Position numbers and translations under genes: made by a program. This document shows, piece by piece, positions 7,915 to 15,652 of a DNA stretch of 64,000 nt. The notes below the pieces were generated by a model. The model did not search any database and was not told where the DNA came from. It worked only from the letters and a program-made list of their open reading frames with translations. Position 1 is the first letter of the stretch. The number at the start of each line of letters is the position of its first letter. Source of the DNA: Gallionella sp. (GTDB lineage: Bacteria; Pseudomonadota; Gammaproteobacteria; Burkholderiales; Gallionellaceae); NCBI GenBank assembly GCA_028687335.1, contig JAQUAI010000009.1, positions 1-64,000 on the forward strand. The letters run 5' to 3'.

Positions 7915-9519
7915 ATGAAACTTGCCATTGCTCAACTCAATTGTGTGCTCGGTGATCTTGCGGGAAATGCCCAACAGATATTGGGCTATGCCGACCAAGC
8001 CAAGGCTGCGGGAGCTGAATTGTTGCTGACCCCCGAGTTGAGCTTGTGCGGCTATCCGCCCGATGACTTATTGTTGCGCGATGGGTTTTGTGCGGCCGTG
8101 GCGGAGAAACTGCATGAGTTGGCGAGTAAGGTACACGGTATTACGGTGCTGGTTGGGCATCCCGAATTGCGCGGAGAGGCACTCTACAACGCCGCCTCTG
8201 TGCTGCAAGACGGGCGGATTGTTCAGACTTATCTGAAACACGAACTGCCGAACTATGCAGTATTCGATGAGAAGCGTTATTTCTCCCATGGGATTTCGCC
8301 TTGTGTGTTTGAGTTGGGCGGAGTGGTCTTCGGGGTCAATATTTGCGCTGATATTTGGGAAGCTAATGCGGCACGTATGGCACGTGATGCAGGTGCGCAA
8401 GTTTTGCTGGTGCTGAACGCATCCCCGTTTGCAACCGGCAAACAATCGTCGCGTTATCGCGTTGCCAAAGACCGTGTGGCGGAAACCGGCATGCCGCTGA
8501 TCTACGCGAATATGGTGGGGGGGCAAGACGAACTGGTGTTTGATGGTGGCTCGTTTGCATTAGATGGGGCAGGTCGCCTGACAATGCAGGCTGCACATTT
8601 TGAAGCTGGATTGGTATGTGTTGAATTGGATTCAGCATTGCGTCCGATGGGTGAGCAGGTTGCGGAAAAATCGTTAGAAGCTACCATCTATGAAGCCTTG
8701 TGCCTTGGGGTGAGGGATTATGTGGGTAAGAACCGGTTCCCTGGCATTTTGCTGGGTTTGTCAGGGGGGATCGATTCGGCCTTAACGCTGGCGATTGCCC
8801 ATGATGCGTTGGGCGCGGATAAAGTGCATGCCGTAATGATGCCGTCACCGTATACCGCGCAGATCAGTCTGGACGATTCGCGCGAGATGATTCGTCGTCT
8901 GGGCGTGAAGTACGACGAATATCAAATCGATTCGATATTTCAGAATTATCTGGGTTTGCTGGCACCAGCATTTTCCCAACGAGTACCCGATACCACAGAA
9001 GAAAATCTGCAAGCGCGTATCCGAGGGGCTTTGCTGATGGCACTATCCAACAAATTTGGCTCCATCGTGCTGACCACGGGTAACAAGTCAGAAATGGCGG
9101 TCGGTTACGCCACGCTATACGGCGATATGGCGGGCGGTTTTGCCGTGCTGAAAGATGTGAGTAAGACCATGGTGTATCGACTTTCGCGTTATCGCAATAC
9201 GCTGTCTGAAGTGATTCCTGAACGCATTATCACGCGGCCACCGAGTGCCGAATTGCGCGCCGATCAAACCGATCAAGATAGCTTGCCGCCGTATGACATT
9301 CTCGATGCCATCATGGCGCAGTATGTTGAACAGAATCAATCTATTGATGCCATCATCGCGCAAGGGTTTGACGAGCGAGATGTACGCAGGGTGGTGCATC
9401 TCATTCGCATCAGCGAATACAAACGTCGCCAATCTGCGGTCGGCATTCGTATTACCGAGCGTAGTTATGGCAAAGATTGGCGCTACCCTATTACCGTCAA
9501 GTATCAGGATAGTTACTGA
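7915..9519 (+). CDS. nadE: Glutamine-dependent NAD+ synthetase
   Basis: 534 residues, two domains. The N-terminal nitrilase-type glutaminase carries the E41/K108/C144 triad (TPELS, LKHELPNY, NICADIWE). The C-terminal synthetase has the PP-loop SGGIDS (283-288) and TGNKSEMAVGYATLYGD. It converts nicotinic acid adenine dinucleotide, ATP and glutamine to NAD+, AMP, PPi and glutamate. The next gene, hoxW, starts 9 nt after its stop, so the last NAD biosynthetic step appears cotranscribed with the maturation protease of an NAD-reducing hydrogenase. Confidence 0.95.
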   Translation: MKLAIAQLNCVLGDLAGNAQQILGYADQAKAAGAELLLTPELSLCGYPPDDLLLRDGFCAAVAEKLHELASKVHGITVLVGHPELRGEALYNAASVLQDGRIVQTYLKHELPNYAVFDEKRYFSHGISPCVFELGGVVFGVNICADIWEANAARMARDAGAQVLLVLNASPFATGKQSSRYRVAKDRVAETGMPLIYANMVGGQDELVFDGGSFALDGAGRLTMQAAHFEAGLVCVELDSALRPMGEQVAEKSLEATIYEALCLGVRDYVGKNRFPGILLGLSGGIDSALTLAIAHDALGADKVHAVMMPSPYTAQISLDDSREMIRRLGVKYDEYQIDSIFQNYLGLLAPAFSQRVPDTTEENLQARIRGALLMALSNKFGSIVLTTGNKSEMAVGYATLYGDMAGGFAVLKDVSKTMVYRLSRYRNTLSEVIPERIITRPPSAELRADQTDQDSLPPYDILDAIMAQYVEQNQSIDAIIAQGFDERDVRRVVHLIRISEYKRRQSAVGIRITERSYGKDWRYPITVKYQDSY

Positions 9520-9528
9520 GCGGACGCG

Positions 9529-9993
9529 ATGCCAGCTCCCTACCTGTTGTTTGCCATTGGTAATCCATCACGCGGTGATGATGCATTAGCACCAGCATTG
9601 CTGATGCGTTTGCAAGCATGGCTGGAATCACAAAGTCTTTCGGATCAGTTTGAACTGTTGGAAGAATTTCAACTTCAGGTCGAGCATGTCACTGATATGC
9701 ACGAACGCAAGCGGGTGATTTTTATCGACGCGGGAATGGATACACCCGCACCGTTCCATTATTACCGTGCGTGCGAAAGCGACGTGCCCTTGCTCTATTC
9801 GCATGCCGTTAGCCCAGAGGCCTTGCTGGGCGTGTATCGCCAGTTCTATCAGACCGAGGCGCCGGATACTTTTGTGCTATGCATAAAAGGCGAAAGTTTC
9901 GAATTAGGTGAATCACTCTCAGATACGGCTGAGACGAACTTACTGGCCGCACTGGAGTTTATGCGTAGCGTGTGTTTGGCTGGGGATGCATAA
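9529..9993 (+). CDS. hoxW: [NiFe]-hydrogenase maturation protease (HoxW-like)
   Basis: 154 residues of the HyaD/HybD/HoxW family. The N-terminus has the GNPSRGDDA motif (11-19), with further nickel-sensing positions D67 (IDAG) and H92 (YSHAVSPEALL). These proteases check nickel insertion and then remove the C-terminal extension of the large subunit, here HoxH. It sits 9 nt after nadE and converges on hypE 9 nt away. The substrate assignment rests on proximity to hoxFUYH and the HoxW-like SHAVSPE motif. Confidence 0.88.
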   Translation: MPAPYLLFAIGNPSRGDDALAPALLMRLQAWLESQSLSDQFELLEEFQLQVEHVTDMHERKRVIFIDAGMDTPAPFHYYRACESDVPLLYSHAVSPEALLGVYRQFYQTEAPDTFVLCIKGESFELGESLSDTAETNLLAALEFMRSVCLAGDA

Positions 9994-10002
9994 GCGCTAT
10001 TG

Positions 10003-11043
10003 TTAGCAAATACGCGGTAGCTGTTCTCCCGTCAGCATATCTACCATGCGCCGACCGCCGAGGCGGGTGCGCATTTCCACAAAGCAGGATGCATCTACAA
10101 CGACTTGGCCGATGAGGGCAGCAGCCTGTCCGAGCGGGTGAGCGCGCATGGCAGTCAATAATTTATCGGCATCTTCGGCGCGGCAAATGGCGACCAGTTT
10201 TCCCTCATTCGCAACGTATAGCGGATCCAGTCCGAGAAATTCGCAAGCGGCTGCGACCGTGCGGTTGAGTGGGATCGCGGCTTCGTCCAGCAGCATGCCA
10301 ACCTTGGATTGGCGTGCGATTTCATTCAGCGTGGTGGCCAGTCCGCCGCGCGTCGGATCGCGCAGCACATGAATATCCACACTGCTCGTCTGCATGGCGG
10401 CAACCAAGCCGTGTAGGGATGCACTATCGGAGCGGATTGGCGAATCGAATTGCAAGCCTTCGCGTTGCGACAAGATGGCCATGCCATGATCGCCCAAGGT
10501 GCCGGAAAGCAGAATGGCATCACCCGCGCGCGCGCGACTCCCTGCGGGTGCGTTGCCCTTGGCAAGATATCCGATACCTGTAGTCGAAATGTACATGCCG
10601 TCGCCTTTGTTTCGTTCGACGACTTTGGTGTCGCCAGTGACGATAGCTACACCGGCTTCCTGTGCCGCATCTGCCATTGATTGCACAATGCGTTGCAAAT
10701 CAGCCAGTGGCAGTCCTTCTTCAAGAATGAAGCTGGCGGATAGCCACAACGGTGTTGCGCCCATCATGGCAACATCGTTAATCGTACCGTGTACAGACAG
10801 ACTGCCTATATCGCCGCCGGGAAAAAATAAGGGGGATACCACATGCGCGTCGGTGGACATCACCAGTCGGCAGTCGGGCGGCGGTAAGGGCAGCACTGCG
10901 CCATCATTGCCTTGACGCAAAAATTCGTTGTCGAATGCCGCCGCAAAAAGACTTTCGATTAGCTGAGCAGATGCCCGTCCGCCGCTGCCGTGACTCATGT
11001 CGATACGTCCGTGCTTGAAGTCCAGCGGCTTGACGTAGCTCAT
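10003..11043 (-). CDS. hypE: Hydrogenase maturation protein HypE
   Basis: 346 residues, PurM/AIR-synthase fold. The N-terminus DMSHGSGGRAS and the GDTKVV and DPTRGGLATTLNEIA segments are typical. It ends PRIC, whose terminal Cys accepts the carbamoyl group from HypF and is dehydrated to thiocyanate, the cyanide donor for the Fe centre. I chose ATG 11043, preceded by AAGGAG and overlapping the hypD stop (ATGA), rather than the longer frame to 11085. Confidence 0.95.
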   Translation of the reverse strand: MSYVKPLDFKHGRIDMSHGSGGRASAQLIESLFAAAFDNEFLRQGNDGAVLPLPPPDCRLVMSTDAHVVSPLFFPGGDIGSLSVHGTINDVAMMGATPLWLSASFILEEGLPLADLQRIVQSMADAAQEAGVAIVTGDTKVVERNKGDGMYISTTGIGYLAKGNAPAGSRARAGDAILLSGTLGDHGMAILSQREGLQFDSPIRSDSASLHGLVAAMQTSSVDIHVLRDPTRGGLATTLNEIARQSKVGMLLDEAAIPLNRTVAAACEFLGLDPLYVANEGKLVAICRAEDADKLLTAMRAHPLGQAAALIGQVVVDASCFVEMRTRLGGRRMVDMLTGEQLPRIC

Positions 11044-12155
11044 GCGTTCACGCTCCTTCTGCCATAGGTGTAGTGCGCGGCACATGCGCCTTCAGAAGAC
11101 ACCATGCACGAGCCTATCGGATTGTCCGGTGTGCATACCGAGCCAAAAATCTTGCAATCCTGCGGGCGTTTTTCGCCACGCAGAATGCTGCCACATTCGC
11201 AAGCCTTGTGGTCTGGCACGCTGACGTAGTGCAAATCGGTAAAACGTTTTTCTGCATCAAAGTCGGCAAACGCGGCGCATATTTTGAGTCCCGAGTCGGG
11301 TAGGGTACCCAAGCCACGCCACTCGAAGGTGTCACGCAACTCAAATACTTCAAGCACAAGTGCTTGCGCTTTGCGATTTCCCTGAGGTGTCACCGCGCGG
11401 GTGAATTCGTTTTCTACTTCGGCGCGCCCTTCGTTTACCTGACGTAACAGCATGAGTATGCCCTGCATGATGTCGAGCGGCTCGAAACCTGAAATAACCA
11501 CGGGGACACGGAAGCGAGTGGTAATACTTTGATATGGCTCACTTCCGATTACGGTGGAAACATGAGCAGGGCCGACCAATCCGTGCAGCGGTAGCACGCT
11601 AGGCTGAGTCAAAATCGACTCCATCGCTGGTAAGGTCAACACGTGATTGCACAAGACCGAAAAATTGTTGATTTTCTCCTGCTGTGCTTGCTTGATGATA
11701 CTGGCGGTGGGTGGTGTGGTTGTTTCAAAACCGATGGCGAAAAATACGATCTGCCGAGTCGGATTAAGCCGAGCGATCTTGAGTGCATCCAGTGCCGAAT
11801 AAACCATACGCACATCGGCCCCCTGAGCTTTTGCCTTGAGTAAAGACAAGCCGTTCGAGGCGGGCACGCGCAAACAATCACCATAGCTGCACAAAATCAC
11901 CTCATGCTCCAGCGCAAGACGGATAGCGAAGTCGATGCGTCCGATGGGGAGCACGCATACCGGACAACCGGGGCCGTGAATCATCTGCACATTGTTGGGC
12001 AGCATGCCGAGTACGCCGTAACGCGACAGCGCATGCGTATGGCCGCCGCAAAATTCCATCAAACGGTAGTGCTGCTGCGGCTGTGCCGCATGTGCGATGC
12101 TGGTGGCAAGATTGCGGGCCAATGCCGCATCACGAAACTCGTCGATGTATCTCAT
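11040..12155 (-). CDS. hypD: Hydrogenase maturation factor HypD
   Basis: 371 residues. It has the CGGHTH motif near residue 36, GPGCPVCVLP, CGDCLRVP-type Cys positions, and the C-terminal iron-sulfur cysteines (CECGSILRGEKRPQDC, then C in GSVCTPDNPIGSCM). HypD is the scaffold with HypC on which Fe(CN)2CO is assembled. Start overlaps the hypC stop by 4 nt (ATGA) and its end overlaps hypE, giving coupled translation. Confidence 0.95.
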   Translation of the reverse strand: MRYIDEFRDAALARNLATSIAHAAQPQQHYRLMEFCGGHTHALSRYGVLGMLPNNVQMIHGPGCPVCVLPIGRIDFAIRLALEHEVILCSYGDCLRVPASNGLSLLKAKAQGADVRMVYSALDALKIARLNPTRQIVFFAIGFETTTPPTASIIKQAQQEKINNFSVLCNHVLTLPAMESILTQPSVLPLHGLVGPAHVSTVIGSEPYQSITTRFRVPVVISGFEPLDIMQGILMLLRQVNEGRAEVENEFTRAVTPQGNRKAQALVLEVFELRDTFEWRGLGTLPDSGLKICAAFADFDAEKRFTDLHYVSVPDHKACECGSILRGEKRPQDCKIFGSVCTPDNPIGSCMVSSEGACAAHYTYGRRSVNA

Positions 12156-12373
12156 GAATGTTTGGCGAGCTCGGCAAACAAGGCCAGCGTTTCAACGGCC
12201 TCCTCTGGGTCGAGTTTTTGCAGCGCATAGCCAACGTGCACGATGACATAGTCACCCACCTGCACGTCCTCCACTAAATCCAACGAAATTTCTTTGCTCA
12301 TTCCATCCAGAGCGATGCGAGCCATACCATTTGGCAGGAGTTCAATGACAGGGGCGGGAAGGGCGAGGCACAT
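12152..12373 (-). CDS. hypC: Hydrogenase maturation chaperone HypC
   Basis: 73 residues. It begins MCLALPAPV, with the essential Cys2 exposed after Met removal, and contains the VGDYVIVHVGYAL strand typical of HypC/HupF. It binds HypD and delivers the Fe(CN)2CO unit to the HoxH precursor. It lies 2 nt after the hypF stop in the reverse operon. Confidence 0.95.
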   Translation of the reverse strand: MCLALPAPVIELLPNGMARIALDGMSKEISLDLVEDVQVGDYVIVHVGYALQKLDPEEAVETLALFAELAKHS

Positions 12374-12375
12374 TG

Positions 12376-13662
12376 TTATTCAGGAAGTTGGCAAGTGACG
12401 CATGATAGAGGAAATTTGTGACTTGGCTCAATCAGCGATTGGGCTGCGACCCAAGCTTGACCAAGCGAAATTGCGCTATCGCCGGGAGATACCCGTTGCG
12501 GGAGCAGGGCGGTGATATTTTTTTGTGCGAGCAGGCTGGGTAATCGTTCACGCAGCAAGTGGTTGAAGAAACAGCCGCCGCCGCAGGCTACGGTAGGGAT
12601 GCCGTGTTGTTCGGCTACGCGAGCGACCCAATCGACCAAGGCTGTCGCGAGCGTGGCGTGAAAAACAGCCGCACCCAGCTCGGCTTGTTTTTCTTCAGCC
12701 AGATAGTCGAGCAAGGGTAATAGCTTGAGTATGAGCAAATCATTTTCTTCCTCGATTACATAAGCATCCGGCAGCGGGGCGGGCCAGCCGGATTGTGCGA
12801 TGTAGCGAGTGGCGGCCTGTTCCAAGGCGATGGCGGCTTCTGCTTCGTGATGCATCGTATGGCATAGCCCGAGCAACCCCGCTGCGGCATCAAACACGCG
12901 CCCCATGCTGGAAGTGCGCGGGCAGTTTAATGATTTTTCCAGCATGGTTGCCACAGTATTGGCGGCGGCTTCATCAGCAAAGCGCGAGTTAATTTCTCGG
13001 TTGCGCCCCAGTTCATGCAGGGCAGCTGCTGCCATACGCCAAGGCTCTTGCGCAGCACGGTCTCCGCCCGGCAAAGGTAGTGGAACGAGATGCCCGAGCC
13101 GATGAAATTTTGCGCCATTAACGAGCAATAACTCGCCCCCCCAAGCCGTGCCGTCCGTGCCTAGCCCCACACCATCCAGCGCCAAACCCAATACCGGTTT
13201 GTGCCAACCGTGTTCGCAACAGACGGCGGCGATGTGAGCGTGATGATGCTGCACCGCGATGAGCGGCACATTCAGCTCGTATGCCAGCGTTGCAGCAAAA
13301 CGGCTGGAATGAAAATCGGGATGCAGATCATGCGCGATCAGTTTGGGTGGTGTCGCCATGCGTTGCAACAACTCGCGCGCCATTTGTTCATGTGTGCGGC
13401 AGTGCTCGGCACAATCGAGATCACCGATGCAATCGCTTAGCCATGCCTGATTACCGGAGACGAGACAGAGCGAGTTTTTAAACCACGCGCCTAATGCCAA
13501 TACGGGCAGAACGCTACAGGGTAGTGGAATACTCAACCCAGATTGTTCATTAGGCACAACCGCCTGCAAGTCGCCACCCGCCTCTCCCTTAGCATGGGGA
13601 GGCTGGGAGGAGCAGGGATCTGATGGATTTTTGGGGTTCAACTTAGTTGTGTGTCGAGGCAT
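12376..13662 (-). CDS. hypF: Short HypF: Kae1-like carbamoyltransferase domain only
   Basis: 428 residues, about half the length of a canonical HypF (about 750). Only the C-terminal Kae1/TobZ-like carbamoyltransferase is present: metal motif [11 protein letters not shown] (HHHAH about 139-143), [33 protein letters not shown] and ACGGGCFFN. The N-terminal acylphosphatase, zinc fingers and YrdC-like domain are missing. A truncated HypF1 is known in Ralstonia eutropha, so a short form can be natural. Residues about 10-30 (Pro/Ser/Gly-rich) are encoded by a fragment of the dispersed GC-rich palindrome, and residues 1-45 have no recognisable counterpart. The ATG overlaps hypB by 20 nt. The true start could be downstream, but no better ATG exists before residue 94. 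Confidence 0.85.
   Translation of the reverse strand: MPRHTTKLNPKNPSDPCSSQPPHAKGEAGGDLQAVVPNEQSGLSIPLPCSVLPVLALGAWFKNSLCLVSGNQAWLSDCIGDLDCAEHCRTHEQMARELLQRMATPPKLIAHDLHPDFHSSRFAATLAYELNVPLIAVQHHHAHIAAVCCEHGWHKPVLGLALDGVGLGTDGTAWGGELLLVNGAKFHRLGHLVPLPLPGGDRAAQEPWRMAAAALHELGRNREINSRFADEAAANTVATMLEKSLNCPRTSSMGRVFDAAAGLLGLCHTMHHEAEAAIALEQAATRYIAQSGWPAPLPDAYVIEEENDLLILKLLPLLDYLAEEKQAELGAAVFHATLATALVDWVARVAEQHGIPTVACGGGCFFNHLLRERLPSLLAQKNITALLPQRVSPGDSAISLGQAWVAAQSLIEPSHKFPLSCVTCQLPE
13578..13630. repeat. Half copy of the GC-rich palindromic element inside hypF
   Basis: The segment contains CCC TTAGCATGGGG, AGGCTGGGAGG and TGATGGATT in the same order as one arm of the element at 15451-15588. Here it is read as codons about 11-29 of hypF. 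Only one arm is recognisable. Confidence 0.6.
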
Positions 13663-14437
13663 GATGCAACCAGCCTAGCCACTCATCCATGCCCGCACCG
13701 GATGTCGCCGAGAGTTGGATGATCTCGATATCGGGATTGACGCGCCGAGCGTTGCTGATTGCCAGCTCGACCTCAAAATTGAGATAAGGCAGCAAATCGC
13801 ACTTATTGAGCAACATCAATCGGGCGGCACGAAACATATCGGGATACTTGAGCGGCTTATCCTCACCTTCCGTCACCGACAGCACCACGACCTTGGCCGC
13901 TTCACCCAAATCAAATCCGGCAGGACAAACCAAATTACCCACATTCTCAATAAACAACAGCGTGCCCGTCTCAAGCTCAAGCTGCGGCAAAGCGCGCGCG
14001 ATCATCGAGGCATCGAGATGGCAGCCTTTTCCCGTATTGATCTGAAGCGCGCGTACCCCAGTGGCGCGAATGCGCTCGGCATCGTTCTCGGTTTGCTGGT
14101 CACCCTCAATCACGGCCAGAGGAAACTTATCCTTGAGCAACTGTAGCGTGCGTACCAACAGCGTCGTCTTACCCGAACCCGGACTGGAAACGAGATTAAG
14201 TGCGAGGATGTCGCGCGTGGCAAACAAGCGCCGATTCTCGGCGGCGAGCGCGTCGTTCTTGGCAAATAAATCGCGCTCGATATGAATCAAACGCTGCTCC
14301 ACTTGCTCGACTTTGAATGAAGCGGGGGAGGGCTTGGCAACCGCCCGAAAGCGCGTTGGCGCAGACGAAGCAAACCGTTGCGGCCGCTTACCCGCAATCA
14401 ACACCTCTCCTTTACCGCATCCGCATGTTCCGCACAT
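13643..14437 (-). CDS. hypB: Hydrogenase nickel-incorporation GTPase HypB
   Basis: 264 residues. The N-terminal CGTCGCG motif (C2, C5, C7) is the high-affinity nickel site of E. coli-type HypB. The linker has no poly-His stretch. The SIMIBI GTPase domain has the P-loop SSPGSGKT (84-91), [22 protein letters not shown] and NKCDLLPYL. It hydrolyses GTP to drive nickel transfer with HypA. It starts 4 nt after the hypA stop. Confidence 0.95.
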   Translation of the reverse strand: MCGTCGCGKGEVLIAGKRPQRFASSAPTRFRAVAKPSPASFKVEQVEQRLIHIERDLFAKNDALAAENRRLFATRDILALNLVSSPGSGKTTLLVRTLQLLKDKFPLAVIEGDQQTENDAERIRATGVRALQINTGKGCHLDASMIARALPQLELETGTLLFIENVGNLVCPAGFDLGEAAKVVVLSVTEGEDKPLKYPDMFRAARLMLLNKCDLLPYLNFEVELAISNARRVNPDIEIIQLSATSGAGMDEWLGWLHHASTHN

Positions 14438-14441
14438 AGTT

Positions 14442-14783
14442 TTACTCCACCGTCAGTTCTTTAACCTGCATGCGGTCGCCCGCGATGATTTCCAGATGCG
14501 GGTCGCCGCATTGTTCGCACAGGCCGTATCGCTCGCGCATGGACATGGTCGCGCCGCAGGCGTTGCATCGTCCCAGCCCAGAAATCGGGGTGATGTGCAA
14601 TGCCGCACCTTCGGCGATTGTGCCGTTTGATACGGCATCAAAACAGAAGCGCAGGGCATCTGCTTCGACTGCGGCGAGTTCGCCGACTTCAAGTGTGATG
14701 CGCGTGACGCGCCGGAAGTGTTGCGTGGTGGCAGACTCTTGGATGATCTGCATGACGCTTTCCGCTAAAGACAGCTCGTGCAT
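14442..14783 (-). CDS. hypA: Hydrogenase nickel-insertion metallochaperone HypA
   Basis: 113 residues, normal length. MHELSL at the N-terminus supplies the nickel ligand His2. A zinc site is formed by C73, C76, C89 and C92 (two CxxC pairs). ATG 14783 overlaps the hupE stop as TGATG; the longer frame to 15203 is antisense-like sequence inside hupE and was rejected. Confidence 0.95.
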   Translation of the reverse strand: MHELSLAESVMQIIQESATTQHFRRVTRITLEVGELAAVEADALRFCFDAVSNGTIAEGAALHITPISGLGRCNACGATMSMRERYGLCEQCGDPHLEIIAGDRMQVKELTVE

Positions 14784-15361
14784 CAGGCAAGTAACAAATA
14801 GCTGCCGCTGAGCGTAACCAGACCACCGGCATAGCGCACCCAGTCGCCACGCCCCAAACGGCTGAACAACGAGGCGGATGCAATACCGAGCACATGCAGC
14901 AGTGATGTGGCCAGTATGAATCCGATGGCGTAACTCATGCCGGAGACATCTGCTGGGGTTTCCGCGCCATGGGCATAGCCGTGACACAGGGCGAAAGTGC
15001 CAACCAGCACGCTGCTGGCCAATAAAGGCAGGCGCACGGCGGCTGCGATCAATACGCCCATGGCAAGTAGCGACAACACAATGCCAGACTCGATAAACGG
15101 CAGGGGAAGAAGCGACATACCTGCCAAACTGGCTAATGTCATCATGCCGACAAAGCTGAGCGGAACCAGCCATATGGCTCTGCCGCCCAGTTGTGCTGCC
15201 CATAATCCCACCGCGATCATTGCGCAGAGATGGTCTAAGCCGCTGAACGGATGAGCCCAGCCGTGCAGTAAGCCGCCGCTGTCACCGGTTGCTGTATGCG
15301 CCAGCGCAATAGCGGGAAATAGACAGGCGAAAATTGCTGTAAAAAACGGGCTGTATTTCAT
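14783..15361 (-). CDS. hupE: HupE/UreJ-family nickel/cobalt permease
   Basis: 192 residues. A cleavable signal (ending ALA, about residue 21) is followed by the metal motif HPFSGLDH (37-44), about six membrane spans and a second His motif, CHGYAHG. HupE/UreJ proteins mediate nickel uptake for hydrogenase or urease. It is the first gene of the reverse hupE-hypABFCDE operon and overlaps hypA by 1 nt (TGATG). Confidence 0.9.
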   Translation of the reverse strand: MKYSPFFTAIFACLFPAIALAHTATGDSGGLLHGWAHPFSGLDHLCAMIAVGLWAAQLGGRAIWLVPLSFVGMMTLASLAGMSLLPLPFIESGIVLSLLAMGVLIAAAVRLPLLASSVLVGTFALCHGYAHGAETPADVSGMSYAIGFILATSLLHVLGIASASLFSRLGRGDWVRYAGGLVTLSGSYLLLA

Positions 15362-15450
15362 TTTTTTATCCTAATAAAAATGACATCAAACGAGCTTAAG
15401 GTTAGCTGATAAAGATTACCGTTGCTTGAGGGAACTTCTATAAATTAAAA

Positions 15451-15588
15451 AATCCATCATCCCTAAAACCCCTCCCAGCCTCCCCTTATCAGGGGAGGAG
15501 CGGACTTAGCTCTCCCCCTGACAAGGGGGAGTCGGAGGGGGTTGGTTCTCGTACTTCAAACTTGATTAGGCCGGATCAATAATGGATT
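15451..15588. repeat. GC-rich paired-palindrome element, copy A
   Basis: This repeat lies in the 291-bp gap between divergent hupE and hoxF. It contains two adjacent hairpins, one around CTCCCCTTATCAGGGGAG and one around CTCCCCCTGACAAGGGGGAG. Both lie inside a larger palindrome with CCCCTCCCAGCC at the left and GGAGGGGG at the right. The outer ends AATCCATCAT (15451) and ATAATGGATT (to 15588) are inverted. A second copy at 62851-62957 has the core inverted. It looks like a non-autonomous REP/MITE-type element. It could also affect transcription from the hoxF upstream region. Confidence 0.75.
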
Positions 15589-15652
15589 GACTAGTGGTTT
15601 TCTCGGAATTTTGAATTTATACACGCATCTTTGACTATATCAGTGTGGCACA

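Noticed and set aside
14783-15203. Long N-terminal extension of hypA
   Set aside because: It is antiparallel-frame text inside hupE; HypA needs MHE at its N-terminus for nickel binding.
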